64,000 nt of DNA from Desulfobacula sp. Lineage in GTDB: Bacteria; Desulfobacterota; Desulfobacteria; Desulfobacterales; Desulfobacteraceae. The notes beneath the pieces were generated by a model. That model worked only from the letters and a program-made list of their open reading frames with translations. It did not search any database and had not been told where the DNA came from. A program made the translations under genes and the position numbers. Where the stretch lies: the NCBI GenBank assembly GCA_013792075.1, contig VMSR01000105.1, forward strand, positions 34,801-98,800, in the 5' to 3' direction. Below are positions 8,994-17,847 of the stretch, piece by piece. The stretch's first letter is position 1. The number at the start of each line of letters is the position of its first letter.

Positions 8994-9214
8994 TTGTTTT
9001 CCTTAAATTGAAGTCCGTATTGCGCTGATGGATATTAAAGCAATAGGTGTGCCAAAATATGGAATAAGATTGTATCGGCTTTTGTTTCAGGTGGTTGCGT
9101 GTTTTTAACCATTGCAGATCTCCGGGCTGACCCGGAAAAAACTGCAGGGGATTTGGCGGACGGGTCGTCAATGCCTTGACAGGTATCGGCAATGTCTGTT
9201 CTTTTTGGAGTTTT

Positions 9215-9793
9215 CTAGAGGCTGCCTTTTAAACCGATCTCTTCTGCTACCGGTTGCATGCCCAGAATCGTTTGGGTGATCAGTTCATCAAGCGCCATGT
9301 CCAGAAACAAAGCTCCCTTTTGAATCACTTGCCTGTCCACACCCGCGGCAAAACTTTTGTCTTTGAATTTCTTTTTAACGGATTTGGCTGTGATGTCCAG
9401 GATGCTTTTAGAAGGCCTTACCAGGGCTGCGCTGGCAACAAGCCCCGTGAGCTCATCAATGGCATACAATGTTTTTTCCAGAAAGGTTTCCGGTTTCACA
9501 TCGTTACAGATCCCCCATCCGTGGCTGATCACCGCCCGGATATATTCCTGGGGCCAGTTGTGGGCCTCAAACAATTCAATACATTTGATACAATGCTGGT
9601 CCGGGTACATCTCATAATCCAGATCATGGACCAGGCCAATGACCTTCCATTTTTGTGCATCCTCTCCAAATCGTGCACTGAAATGTCCCATCACGGATTC
9701 AACGGCCAGGGCATGCCGGATCAAGGCGTCTTTTCGATTGTATTTTTTTAACAATGCCATGGCATCTTCACGGGTGGGAATATAAGGGTTCAT
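9215..9793 (-). CDS. HD domain protein (putative phosphohydrolase)
   Basis: 192 residues. The HD superfamily metal ligands are visible: H in LIRHALAVE (about residue 28), HDLD (about 56-59), H in DQHCIKC/SHGW and a later D in YAIDELTG. HD proteins are metal-dependent phosphohydrolases or phosphodiesterases, and small single-domain forms are often nucleotidases of unknown substrate. The gene stands alone, with AAAGGA before the ATG and a TAG stop. No output or sensor domain is attached. Confidence 0.8.
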   Translation of the reverse strand: MNPYIPTREDAMALLKKYNRKDALIRHALAVESVMGHFSARFGEDAQKWKVIGLVHDLDYEMYPDQHCIKCIELFEAHNWPQEYIRAVISHGWGICNDVKPETFLEKTLYAIDELTGLVASAALVRPSKSILDITAKSVKKKFKDKSFAAGVDRQVIQKGALFLDMALDELITQTILGMQPVAEEIGLKGSL

Positions 9794-9877
9794 GGTAATT
9801 CCTTTAAATTTATTGCATTATCAGCTAAGTATTGTACACTCTTCACTTATCTTTTAATAAATGGGAAGTCAACGGAT

Positions 9878-11977
9878 ATGACAGCCAATCATATGGCCAT
9901 TGGATACGATCAAACCGGCAATCAAACCCTTCTCCTTTACTGGCAGAAGAAGATTTTTCACTGGTTTTTCTCCCTGTTGCTGGCAGTCTGGTTTTTGCCT
10001 TTTTTGTTGGGGTGTCGGTCTGCCCTGCACACGGGCCAATGGACACAGATTTTTTTTTATTCAGGGATGTATCTCTGGGCCCTTGGGGTTCTTTTTCTTA
10101 GAAAATATTCTTTTGCCAAAAGGGGGTGGGCGGGCCTTTTCTGGTTTTATGCCATGGGCCTTCTGGCCCTTGGCACGGAAGGGTTGCCGGGCAGCTGGCT
10201 GATTTATTTTTTTTGCTTTTCAGTATTGGGGGCCGTCTTTTTTGGGGTGAGAGGCGGAACGATTACGTTTTTGACAACCGTGACGACTCTGGGCCTGGCC
10301 GGCTGGCTGAATTTCCAATGGATACCCTTACCCGGTTTTATTCCGGAAATTGTTTCTCCAATGGCCTTTGGTGCCGTTATGGGGCCTGTTTTCTTTTTAA
10401 GTTTTGCCCTTACTTTTTCTGTGGCTATCCTGATCAACGGCCTTGAGGTGTCTGGAAGAAAATTTTTGCTGCTGGCAAACCAAACCCCTGATGTATTATG
10501 GATACTGGACAGGCAATTGAATATCTCCTATATAACGGACGCTGTTTCTTTGGTTTTAGGGGTTTTGCCCCGGGAAGTGATTGGCAAACCATTTATAACG
10601 GTTTTACCCCATGGGAAGCGGCAGGAGCTTGAACGTCTGATCAAAGCAGGCAAGCCTTTTTCACTGGAAACCGGGTTTCACCATGCAAAAGGAATGGTGA
10701 TGACCATAGAGATCAGCGGTAAACGTACCCAAGAAACCCTGGGCCGCAAAAATGCTTACCAGGGAAGTATCCGGGATATCACCCGGCAGCGGTACCAGGA
10801 AAAAGAGCAGAAATTGCTTGAACAAAAACTGGTTCAGTCGGAGAAGCTCAAGAGCCTGGGGGTTCTGGCCGGCTGTGTGGCCCATGACCTGAACAATATT
10901 TTGTCCGGGATTGCCACCTATCCGGAGGTTCTGTTGATGGATGAGACCCTTAACCCCCAAATCCGCCAGGGGTTGAACATGATCAAGGATTCCGGCCGGA
11001 AGGCCTCTGACGTGGTCAGTGATCTTCTGACCATTTCCAGGGGAACCGGTGCGGAAATGGAAGTTCTCAATATCAATACCATTATGGAACGCTATTTGAG
11101 GGCAGCGGATTTTCACAAGATAAAAGCCACCTATCAGCAGGTACAAATAGAGGTGGTCATGGAACCGGAATTGCTCAATATTAAGGGATCTTATATTCAT
11201 ATTGAAAAAGCCATCATGAATTTGGTGCTCAACGGGGTTGAAGAAACCGCCACAAAACAGGCCGGGTGTGTGACCATTTCAACGGCAAACCGGTATGTTG
11301 ATTCCCCCCCGGAAGGGGAGACAGGTATTGCTTCCGGGGAATATGTGATGCTGAGTGTTGCAGATAACGGATCCGGAATACCAGAGGAATACCGCCAGAA
11401 AATATTTGATCCTTTTTTTACCGCAAAGGAACTGGGAAGAAGTGGAACCGGCCTGGGACTTACCGTTGTATGGAATACGGTGCGGGATCATCAGGGGGAT
11501 GTCCGTGTTTTTTCCAATGAAAATGGCACCCGGTTTGAACTTCTTTTTCCGGCCATTCGCCAGGAACTTCCCCAAAAGGAAAAAAGCAATTCCCTGGAAG
11601 AAATCAGGGGACAGGGTCAGCGGGTTCTGATTGTGGACGATCTGGCGGATCAGCGGAAAATTGCCGGAACCATTCTGAAAAATTTGGGCTACCAGGTCTT
11701 TACTGCGGCTGACGGTGTAGATGCGGTCGCATTTGTCACCCAAAACCCAGTGGACCTTGTGATTCTGGACATGATTATGGAACCTTCCATCAGCGGGCTT
11801 GAGACCTATCGACGGATCAAAAAAATTTACCCCAACCAGAAAGCCATTATTGCCAGTGGACATTCAGCGTCAGAAGAGGTATTAATGGCCCAGGATCTGG
11901 GGGCGGGAAATTTTGTAAAAAAACCCTACACCATAATGGACATGGGGATTGCCGTGAAAGAGGAACTTGAAAAATAG
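9878..11977 (+). CDS. Hybrid sensor histidine kinase, 6TM-PAS-HisKA-HATPase-REC
   Basis: 699 residues. Six hydrophobic segments fill residues about 27-190, then a PAS domain ([17 protein letters not shown], about 200-310). HisKA carries the phospho-acceptor His in [11 protein letters not shown] (about 340). The HATPase region has the N box, DNGSGIP and [10 protein letters not shown]. The C-terminal receiver (about 585-699) has the acidic pair VDD, phospho-acceptor Asp in ILDMIMEP and Lys in KKPYT. No output domain follows. The arrangement closely matches the kinase at 28.1-29.9 kb. The stop TAG overlaps the GTG of panC by one base. The SD is weak and the ATG at 9893 is an alternative. Confidence 0.9.
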   Translation: MTANHMAIGYDQTGNQTLLLYWQKKIFHWFFSLLLAVWFLPFLLGCRSALHTGQWTQIFFYSGMYLWALGVLFLRKYSFAKRGWAGLFWFYAMGLLALGTEGLPGSWLIYFFCFSVLGAVFFGVRGGTITFLTTVTTLGLAGWLNFQWIPLPGFIPEIVSPMAFGAVMGPVFFLSFALTFSVAILINGLEVSGRKFLLLANQTPDVLWILDRQLNISYITDAVSLVLGVLPREVIGKPFITVLPHGKRQELERLIKAGKPFSLETGFHHAKGMVMTIEISGKRTQETLGRKNAYQGSIRDITRQRYQEKEQKLLEQKLVQSEKLKSLGVLAGCVAHDLNNILSGIATYPEVLLMDETLNPQIRQGLNMIKDSGRKASDVVSDLLTISRGTGAEMEVLNINTIMERYLRAADFHKIKATYQQVQIEVVMEPELLNIKGSYIHIEKAIMNLVLNGVEETATKQAGCVTISTANRYVDSPPEGETGIASGEYVMLSVADNGSGIPEEYRQKIFDPFFTAKELGRSGTGLGLTVVWNTVRDHQGDVRVFSNENGTRFELLFPAIRQELPQKEKSNSLEEIRGQGQRVLIVDDLADQRKIAGTILKNLGYQVFTAADGVDAVAFVTQNPVDLVILDMIMEPSISGLETYRRIKKIYPNQKAIIASGHSASEEVLMAQDLGAGNFVKKPYTIMDMGIAVKEELEK

Positions 11978-12828
11978 TGGAAATTTTAAAGACAAAAAAT
12001 CTGATGCAGCAATGGTCCAAGGCCAGGAAAAAAAAAGACAAAACCATTTGTTTTGTTCCCACCATGGGATACCTTCACCAGGGTCATATTTCTCTTCTGG
12101 AAAAGGGAAAGCCCTTGTGCGATGAACTGGTCTTGAGTATTTTTATAAATCCCACTCAATTCGGCCCCAACGAAGATCTGGCTGCCTATCCCGTTGACAT
12201 TGAAAAGGATCTTTTCCTGGCCGAGGCCGCTGGGGTGACCGCTGTTTTTCTTCCCCAAAAAGAAGATATCTACCCCCATAATTTTCAGACAAAAATTTTT
12301 CTTGATCGTCTGCCCAGCTACCTGTGCGGCCATTCCAGGCCCATCCATTTCGGGGGGGTGGCAACCGTGGTTACCAAGTTGTTTCACATTGTCATGCCCG
12401 ATGTGGCGATTTTTGGGAAAAAAGATTATCAGCAGCTCCAGATTATCCGCCAGATGGTCTGTGACCTGGATTTTGATATAAAAATTCTGGGCGGAGAGAT
12501 TGTCCGGGAATCTGACGGTCTTGCCATGAGTTCCAGAAACGCATACCTGACAGCCGACCAGCGGGAATCGGCCTTAAGTCTTTCCCGATCGATCCAGATG
12601 GCTGCAGCGGCCATTGCCAATGGGGAAAAAAAGTCCGGCGTCATTCAAAATCAAATGGAATCTTTTATTAAAGGATATCCCCACACCCGGATCGATTATA
12701 TCTCTTTTTGCGATCCCCACACTCTGGAATCTGTTGATATCATTGACAGGCAAATTCTTCTGGCCCTTGCGGTCCATGTGGGGAAAACCCGTCTGATTGA
12801 CAATTGTCTTATTGCCCCTTCACAATAA
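11977..12828 (+). CDS. panC: Pantoate--beta-alanine ligase
   Basis: 283 residues, a normal length for PanC. Starts with GTG at 11977 in the sequence TAGTG, sharing one base with the stop of the kinase gene, so translation is probably coupled. Family motifs are clear: PTMGYLHQGHISLL (ATP-binding HxGH), INPTQFGPNEDL, GKKDYQQL and GGEIVRESDGLAMSSRN. It joins pantoate to beta-alanine in coenzyme A synthesis. No panB or panD is nearby. Its 3' end overlaps the convergent LPP20-like gene by 20 bases. Confidence 0.95.
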   Translation: MEILKTKNLMQQWSKARKKKDKTICFVPTMGYLHQGHISLLEKGKPLCDELVLSIFINPTQFGPNEDLAAYPVDIEKDLFLAEAAGVTAVFLPQKEDIYPHNFQTKIFLDRLPSYLCGHSRPIHFGGVATVVTKLFHIVMPDVAIFGKKDYQQLQIIRQMVCDLDFDIKILGGEIVRESDGLAMSSRNAYLTADQRESALSLSRSIQMAAAAIANGEKKSGVIQNQMESFIKGYPHTRIDYISFCDPHTLESVDIIDRQILLALAVHVGKTRLIDNCLIAPSQ

Positions 12829-13708
12829 TTACCCGGCATTCTTTTAAAAAAAGGTGCCGCTCTGTGGCTTTTTCAATCAGCTTTGTATCTGCCATGCTGA
12901 TGACAATGGATGCGTTTTCATTCCCGGATTTCCGAAGGCCCTTGAATACCAGGGGGTGGCTGCCGATCCGTTCACCCCGCAATGCTGCATCCATGCTGCA
13001 TACATAGGTGCAGACCCCGTATTGTACTGCAAATTCCCGGCTGATGAAAAGGGACGAATAAATATCATTGCCCTGTTCGCTGACAATGGTGGGGTAAAGG
13101 ATCGGCTCAAGTTCAAGTCCCCGGGCATCAATTATCAGGCCGGTGTAAGGAATTTCACCCATTTGCTTTTTTGGGTCATGGGCTGTGGCGGCGGTAGTAT
13201 CCGTGTTTATTTTGGATATCTGCCGAATATCGTCCGGCAGGACCAATTGAAGAAACCCTCCATAAATGCTGGTTTTTATGCGAATCTCCACATCCAGGGC
13301 AGAAGAATAATATTGTTCGGTGATGACCGCATCTCTGGCGGTTTTTTCAATGCCTGCCAGAATGATATCGTTTCGGGAGGCATATTGGTCCACGGTCACT
13401 GTGTTTTTTATTTTTATCTGCCTTAGGATATCAATGATATTCCGGCTGGCATCTGCCCGGGCAGAGCCTGGAACCGAGTCATTGGCGCCTTCCTTGTTCC
13501 CCTTTGGACTTGCCTTGCCAACGGCGCTTACCTGGCCTGTGCTCCAGTTGAGTTTCCCATTGTTAAAAATAGTGATGCAATCATCTTTTTTGGAAGCTTC
13601 CTGGGCAGCAACACCCCCATTGGGACTCCATAATAGCAAACAGATGAAGAAGATCCCCCAAAGCTTAGGCCGGGTTCTGGTTGTCATGGGATTAGAATAA
13701 ATAGCCAC
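12809..13708 (-). CDS. LPP20-like secreted protein
   Basis: 299 residues from a GTG at 13708; an ATG seven codons later lacks any SD. A signal peptide is present (WGIFFICLLLWSPNGGVAAQ) with AxA-type cleavage, no lipobox. Residues about 50-170 follow the LPP20/FlgT-N pattern: repeated Ala-rich ARADASRNIIDILRQIKI, a central TVTVDQ, and ALDVEIRIKTSIYGGFLQLVLP. The C-terminal half resembles a second FlgT-like part (YTGLIIDARGLELEPILYPTI). Proteins of this type are envelope proteins, some linked to flagellar or outer-membrane assembly; no role is assigned here. It overlaps panC tail to tail. Confidence 0.7.
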   Translation of the reverse strand: MAIYSNPMTTRTRPKLWGIFFICLLLWSPNGGVAAQEASKKDDCITIFNNGKLNWSTGQVSAVGKASPKGNKEGANDSVPGSARADASRNIIDILRQIKIKNTVTVDQYASRNDIILAGIEKTARDAVITEQYYSSALDVEIRIKTSIYGGFLQLVLPDDIRQISKINTDTTAATAHDPKKQMGEIPYTGLIIDARGLELEPILYPTIVSEQGNDIYSSLFISREFAVQYGVCTYVCSMDAALRGERIGSHPLVFKGLRKSGNENASIVISMADTKLIEKATERHLFLKECRVIIVKGQ

Positions 13709-13717
13709 CTGCCTTTT

Positions 13718-14212
13718 CTATGGGGTTAAATAGTTTTTTTCAATAAAAGAGGCGATCTCTTGTACATCATTCAGCCCGAATACAGGCACCTGGGGCCGAA
13801 ACTCTGAATCAGTTACAAAGGCGATCAGATTGGGATCTTCCAGGCACATGGGTTCTTTGTGGTCACTGTCAATTCTGAATATTTCAATTTTCTTCAAGGG
13901 CTGTTTTTTAAATCCTTCGACCAGAATCAGGTCCGTATCCCCCAGAAAGGTTTCCATTTTTTCCAGATGGGATCGGGTATCTTCCTTAACCAGGGCGATC
14001 TTTGTATCTGTTATCACAAGACTTGCCACAGCCCCTGCCTTTTTATGGCGCCAGCTGTCCTTTCCTTTTTTATCAAAATCAAATCCGTCATGGGTGTGTT
14101 TGACAGATCCAATTTTATATCCCCGGTTTTTTAATTCAAAAATCAGTTTTTCGAGGAGAGTGGTCTTACCGGAATTTGATTTTCCGGCTATGGAGATAAT
14201 TTTTGTTCTCAT
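13718..14212 (-). CDS. mobB: Molybdopterin-guanine dinucleotide biosynthesis protein B
   Basis: 164 residues, typical for MobB. The P-loop is IAGKSNSGKTTLLEKL at residues about 8-23, followed by the conserved GYKIGSVKHTHDGFDFDKKGKDSWRHKKAGA segment and VEGFKK. MobB is a GTP-binding accessory for attaching GMP to molybdopterin, so molybdenum or tungsten enzymes such as formate dehydrogenase are expected in this organism. No mobA or other moa genes adjoin it. AAAGGA lies before the ATG. It is on the same strand as the LPP20-like gene, 9 bases upstream of it. Confidence 0.92.
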   Translation of the reverse strand: MRTKIISIAGKSNSGKTTLLEKLIFELKNRGYKIGSVKHTHDGFDFDKKGKDSWRHKKAGAVASLVITDTKIALVKEDTRSHLEKMETFLGDTDLILVEGFKKQPLKKIEIFRIDSDHKEPMCLEDPNLIAFVTDSEFRPQVPVFGLNDVQEIASFIEKNYLTP

Positions 14213-14430
14213 GGTCCTTTGTTTGCCGTTCTTTTAATCAAGTTAAAATCAGGTTTATAGCAACGTCAATTGTGGTTACTAAAATAGTGTCCCGGGAGGA
14301 TAAAGTCAAGCCGGGGAACGGTCCGGGATAATGCCAAAATCTGGCAAGTTAAATATTCGTTAAATACAGAGCAAGTTCGTATAAACAACTAAAAACTATT
14401 AAAATCAAGTTTTTATAGCATAAAAACCTA

Positions 14431-14460
14431 TTGACAACGGGTTATTAAACATTTTACAAT
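14431..14460 (+). promoter_or_regulatory. Sigma-70-like promoter of the Lrp-lyase operon
   Basis: TTGACA at 14431-14436, an 18-base spacer and TACAAT at 14455-14460. It is 35 bases upstream of the Lrp-type regulator start and there is no competing gene. Predicted start of transcription is near 14467. Confidence 0.65.
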
Positions 14461-14470
14461 TAGAAATTGT
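14456..14470. promoter_or_regulatory. Candidate Lrp operator over the -10 element
   Basis: A perfect 15-base inverted repeat, ACAATT-AGA-AATTGT, overlaps the -10 element and the predicted start site. Lrp/AsnC sites are typically 15-base palindromes with an AT-rich centre, so autorepression by the regulator encoded 25 bases downstream is the natural reading. This is inference from position and symmetry. Confidence 0.5.
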
Positions 14471-14494
14471 GATGCGTAAAATAGAGGAGAACCG

Positions 14495-14953
14495 ATGGAT
14501 GCCGTGGACAAAAAAATTATAGCCATCCTGCAAGCAAGGGCGAGGATAAAAAAAAGTGAAATGGCCAGGGAATTGAAGATTCCTGCCACCACTCTTCAGG
14601 AACGGATCCGCCGGCTGGAGGAGACGGGTGTTATCAAGGGGTATCAGGCCGTGATCGACCCTGAAAAAATAGGCTTGATGGTCCAGGCATTTGTTGCCGT
14701 TACCCTGGATTGCCATGAGCCTACTGAAATCAGGCGTTTTGAAAAAAGCATTAAAACCATACACAACATCAAGGCCTGTTATCACCTGAGCGGCCGGTTC
14801 GATTACCTGCTCCACGTGGTGGCAATGGATCTTAAGGAACTCGGTGATCTGGTCAAGGTTGGTATCTCATCCCTTCCGGATTTTGGCCGTTGCGAAACAC
14901 ATCTGCTTTTTTCAAAGATTGAGTCGTCACAGGTATGGCCCTTGCCCGAGTGA
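14495..14953 (+). CDS. Lrp/AsnC family transcriptional regulator
   Basis: 152 residues. N-terminal winged HTH (residues 1-55, ARIKKSEMARELKIPATTLQERIRRLEETGVIKGY) followed by a RAM/AsnC effector domain (60-145, with LSGRFDYLLHV). Unlike the AhbB-like protein at 3 kb it lacks the HCYRR and KKTSM motifs, so it is a true DNA-binding regulator. It sits 107 bases before a methionine gamma-lyase-type gene on the same strand and probably senses a sulfur or branched amino acid to control it. GGAG precedes the ATG. Confidence 0.9.
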   Translation: MDAVDKKIIAILQARARIKKSEMARELKIPATTLQERIRRLEETGVIKGYQAVIDPEKIGLMVQAFVAVTLDCHEPTEIRRFEKSIKTIHNIKACYHLSGRFDYLLHVVAMDLKELGDLVKVGISSLPDFGRCETHLLFSKIESSQVWPLPE

Positions 14954-15060
14954 AGAACTTATACGAATCTGGCACAGATGAACCAGGAAGTTTGGCGTTT
15001 AAATCCGAGCATCTCAAAGGTTTATCTGGGGCTTATAACAAAAAAATGAGGAGGTACTAA

Positions 15061-16302
15061 ATGCAATCCTATAACCCGGAACAAGCGCTATTGAAAGCCC
15101 GAAGAGAATTTGGCGAGCATGGTGGCGTCGTTCCCTCCATTGAACGGTCGTCCACCTTTACGGTAATGCACCCGGACACCATGCCGGAAATTTTTACGGG
15201 CATCAAAGGCCCGGAACAGGGAGGCTGTTTCCTTTACAGCCGACATTTCAATCCAACGGTTGATGTATTGTCCCGCTATCTTGCAGCCATGGAGGGGACC
15301 CAGGCGGCGGTCTGTACGGCCAGCGGTATGTCCGCTATTTCCTGTGCCGTTTTGCAGCTGTGCAGCAGCGGTGATCATATTGTGGCCAGTAAAACGATTT
15401 ATGGCGGAACCCATGCGCTGTTTGAATCCCTGCTGCCCCAAATGAAAATCAATACCACCTTTGTGAACATTGCGGACCTGGATGCTGTCAAGGCGGCCAT
15501 TACCCCTGAGACCCGGGTCATATTTACAGAGACCATGGGCAACCCCACGCTGAATATTGCCGATCTCCCGGCGCTTTCCGCCATCGCCCGCAGCAGAAAC
15601 ATCAAGCTTATGGTGGACAATACGTTTTCCCCAATGATTTTTACCCCCCATTCCCTGGGAGCGGACGTGGTGATATATTCATTAACCAAGTATATCAACG
15701 GCGCCAGTGATCTGGTTGCCGGTGCCATTTGCGGGGACAAACAATTTGTTTCTGAGTTGATGGGCCTGCATACAGGCCGGGTTATGCTGTTGGGACCCAC
15801 CATGGATCCCCGGGTCGCCTTTGATATTATCCAGCGCCTGCCCCATCTGGCAATCCGGATGCGGGAGCACAGCCGCCGGGGACTGGCAATCGCCGGTATG
15901 CTGAAGGGCATGGGGGTTCGTGTGAGTTATCCCGGGCTTTTGGATCATCCCCAGCATGCTTTGGCTGCACAAATGTGCAACCAAGGGTTCGGGTTTGGCG
16001 GTATCCTTGCCATGGACTGCGGAGACCGAAGCACAGCGGAAAAGATGATGGAAATTTTGCAGAACGAAGAAAAATTCGGTCTGATTGCGGTCTCTTTGGG
16101 GTATTTTGATACATTGATCTCCTGTTCCGGGTCTTCCACTTCCTCTGAAATCACTGCCGAAGATCAGCAGGAAATGGGACTTTCCCCCGGTTTGCTTCGG
16201 ATTGCCCTGGGGTATACCGGCAGCCTTGATGATCGTATGGGACAGATCAAAAGAGCCGTTGAAAAGGTATTGGGGAAGGACCTAACCCCGCCAAAGGAGT
16301 AA
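15061..16302 (+). CDS. Methionine gamma-lyase-type PLP enzyme (Cys/Met metabolism family)
   Basis: 413 residues. Fold type I PLP enzyme of the trans-sulfuration group: SGMSAISCAVLQL (phosphate-binding), ETMGNPTLNIADL, VDNTFSPMIFTPHSLGADVVIYSLTKYINGASD with the Schiff-base Lys in SLTK. Close relatives are annotated as methionine gamma-lyase or aminotransferase class I/II-like; they split methionine, cysteine or homocysteine into a thiol, ammonia and an oxo acid. The exact substrate is not determined. SD GGAGG. It lies between an Lrp regulator and a tautomerase gene that starts 6 bases after its stop. Confidence 0.85.
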   Translation: MQSYNPEQALLKARREFGEHGGVVPSIERSSTFTVMHPDTMPEIFTGIKGPEQGGCFLYSRHFNPTVDVLSRYLAAMEGTQAAVCTASGMSAISCAVLQLCSSGDHIVASKTIYGGTHALFESLLPQMKINTTFVNIADLDAVKAAITPETRVIFTETMGNPTLNIADLPALSAIARSRNIKLMVDNTFSPMIFTPHSLGADVVIYSLTKYINGASDLVAGAICGDKQFVSELMGLHTGRVMLLGPTMDPRVAFDIIQRLPHLAIRMREHSRRGLAIAGMLKGMGVRVSYPGLLDHPQHALAAQMCNQGFGFGGILAMDCGDRSTAEKMMEILQNEEKFGLIAVSLGYFDTLISCSGSSTSSEITAEDQQEMGLSPGLLRIALGYTGSLDDRMGQIKRAVEKVLGKDLTPPKE

Positions 16303-16308
16303 CGCACC

Positions 16309-16773
16309 ATGCCCCATGTTATTGTGAAGCTGTATAAGGGAAGATCCGACCAGCAGAAAAAGGCACTTGCCGATAAAATCGCTGAAGATGTTATTGCCGT
16401 TACCCAATGCAAAGAGACCGCTGTTTCCATCGTTTTTGAGGAATTTGACCCTGGGGACTGGGCTGAAAAGGTATACCGTCCGGATATCCTTGAGGGAAAA
16501 GGAGAACTTATAAAAAAACCGGGATATGATCCCTTTGCCAAGACAGAACCGACAAAGGAACGTCCGGAAGAGGGATTAATGGCATATGTGCGGGAAGCGA
16601 CTGAGACAGCGGCCCAAGAAGATACCACCGGCAATTTCAATCCCATGTCCTGGCTGGATCTTGAACTGGAAGACAACCCCAACGCCTTTGATCTGTTTTT
16701 TGATACCCCCTGGGATGAATTATCAGACGCAGAAAAGGGAAGCCGCATGATGGCGGTCAGACGCTTGTTGTAG
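16309..16773 (+). CDS. Tautomerase-family protein with long acidic C-terminal extension
   Basis: 154 residues, about twice a normal 4-oxalocrotonate tautomerase. The N-terminal 70 residues follow the family, with Pro directly after the initiator Met (the catalytic base) and PHVIVKLYKGRSDQQKKALADKIAEDV. Residues 75-154 are an acidic, Trp-containing tail (NFNPMSWLDLELEDNPNAFD) that I cannot assign. It starts 6 bases after the lyase, with an AAAGGAG SD, so it is in the same operon and may act on the enol or enamine product of the lyase, which is an inference. Stop is TAG. Confidence 0.8.
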   Translation: MPHVIVKLYKGRSDQQKKALADKIAEDVIAVTQCKETAVSIVFEEFDPGDWAEKVYRPDILEGKGELIKKPGYDPFAKTEPTKERPEEGLMAYVREATETAAQEDTTGNFNPMSWLDLELEDNPNAFDLFFDTPWDELSDAEKGSRMMAVRRLL

Positions 16774-16789
16774 AGGGACGTATCCTTTA

Positions 16790-17404
16790 TCAGGCCGAAA
16801 GGCTTGTCTTTAGAACGGAAAAGGCAATTGCCCACATGACCATTCCCACCAGGGTGTCCAGAATCCGCCAGGAGTGTTCTTTCCTGAAAAGGGGCGCCAG
16901 AAGTCTGCTGGCAAGACTTAAAGTGAAGAACCAGATAAAGGATGCCGTGGCAGCGCCGGCGCCAAAGACCAAATGGCCGGGAGCCTGGAACTGGCCGGCA
17001 ATGCTGCCCAGGAGCAATATGGTGTCAATGTAGACATGGGGATTGAGAAGGGTTACCGCCAGGGTTGTGAGAACGGCTGCCTTAAGCGAGGTCTCTGTCT
17101 TTTGGTTGGCCTCCAGGTGGGCCCCTTTGATTGCAGACCGGAAAGAGCTCACCCCGTAGCAGAACAAAAAGGCAGCCCCGCCCATGCCGGCCACCTGGGA
17201 CAGCAGCTTGCTTGAGGCAATGAAGGTGCCGACTCCGGCAACGCCGATGGCCACCAGAATAGCGTCACACACGGCACAGATCAGGGGGATCAGGATATAA
17301 TGGTTTTTCCGGACGCCCTGGCTCAACACAAACGCATTCTGCGCACCAATGGCGATGATCAATCCCCCGCCGGTTCCCATGCCTGTTAAAAATGTCAGCA
17401 GCAT
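16790..17404 (-). CDS. LysE/ArgO family amino acid exporter
   Basis: 204 residues with five or six hydrophobic segments. It carries the family N-terminus GTGGGLIIAIGAQNAFVLSQGVRKNHY and the LLNPHVYIDTILLLG motif of LysE/ArgO/RhtB proteins. These inner-membrane carriers export basic or other amino acids. It is convergent with the lyase operon, 16 bases from the tautomerase stop, and on the opposite side of the thiamine operon. Linkage to amino acid breakdown is suggestive only. GGATAGGGA stands just before the ATG. Confidence 0.88.
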   Translation of the reverse strand: MLLTFLTGMGTGGGLIIAIGAQNAFVLSQGVRKNHYILIPLICAVCDAILVAIGVAGVGTFIASSKLLSQVAGMGGAAFLFCYGVSSFRSAIKGAHLEANQKTETSLKAAVLTTLAVTLLNPHVYIDTILLLGSIAGQFQAPGHLVFGAGAATASFIWFFTLSLASRLLAPLFRKEHSWRILDTLVGMVMWAIAFSVLKTSLSA

Positions 17405-17606
17405 TCCCTATCCTTGATTTAGAAGTTTCAGTGCTCAAACCTGTGTTCAAGATACCCAAAAGATTCAAACAAGTAAAATTAATAGATTTTATGGAATAGT
17501 AACAATACTAATACAAAGCTTTTTGTTTTGAATTAGCCGGATAGGCACACCCTTTTGTATCCACGGACACGGATGGAAAGAATCAGGTTTGTGTCCTGGT
17601 CCCAGA

Positions 17607-17618
17607 CGGATATATCCG
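17607..17618. promoter_or_regulatory. Perfect 12-base palindrome upstream of the thi promoter
   Basis: CGGATATATCCG is its own reverse complement and ends one base before the TTGACT -35 element. It is a possible activator or repressor site; no matching regulator gene lies in the window. It could also occur by chance. Confidence 0.35.
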
Positions 17619-17619
17619 C

Positions 17620-17648
17620 TTGACTGCCGGGGGCAACTAGTTTATCCT
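17620..17648 (+). promoter_or_regulatory. Sigma-70-like promoter of the thi operon
   Basis: TTGACT at 17620-17625, a 17-base spacer and TATCCT at 17643-17648. The predicted start near 17655 places the TPP riboswitch at the very 5' end of the transcript, as expected. Confidence 0.55.
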
Positions 17649-17660
17649 CGGGCTTTAGTT

Positions 17661-17746
17661 CACTGGGGGTGCTTTTATCGGCTGAGAGAAGTGTTGCACT
17701 TCAACCCTTAGAACCTGATACGGTTAGTACCGGCGTAGGGAAAGTG
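17661..17746 (+). promoter_or_regulatory. TPP (THI-box) riboswitch
   Basis: The conserved core is complete: GGGGTGC, then GGCTGAGAG at 17680-17688, CCCTTAGAACCTGATA at 17705-17720, GTTAGTACCGGCGTAGGGAA, with terminal P1 pairing of CACT (17661-17664) to AGTG (17743-17746). It binds thiamine pyrophosphate and represses the downstream thiSGHFEC operon. About 100 bases separate it from the thiS start. That linker is T-rich and shows no obvious intrinsic terminator, so control may be at translation of thiS or by a structure I cannot fold by eye. Confidence 0.96.
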
Positions 17747-17847
17747 CTGTCAGTTTGAAAGTCTTTTTTCGGTTTCTTTTTTTCCCCGGTACATACATTT
17801 TTTTCCCGTTCAGGACAAAACCAGTTGTGTTTTTTTATGGAGGAGCT

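Noticed and set aside
8953..9192. 79-residue minus-strand open frame
   Set aside because: Overlaps the diguanylate cyclase start, has no SD and a composition unlike the neighbours.
14975..14992. TGGCAC-like sequence before the methionine gamma-lyase gene as a sigma-54 promoter
   Set aside because: There is no GC at the required spacing 10 bases after the GG.
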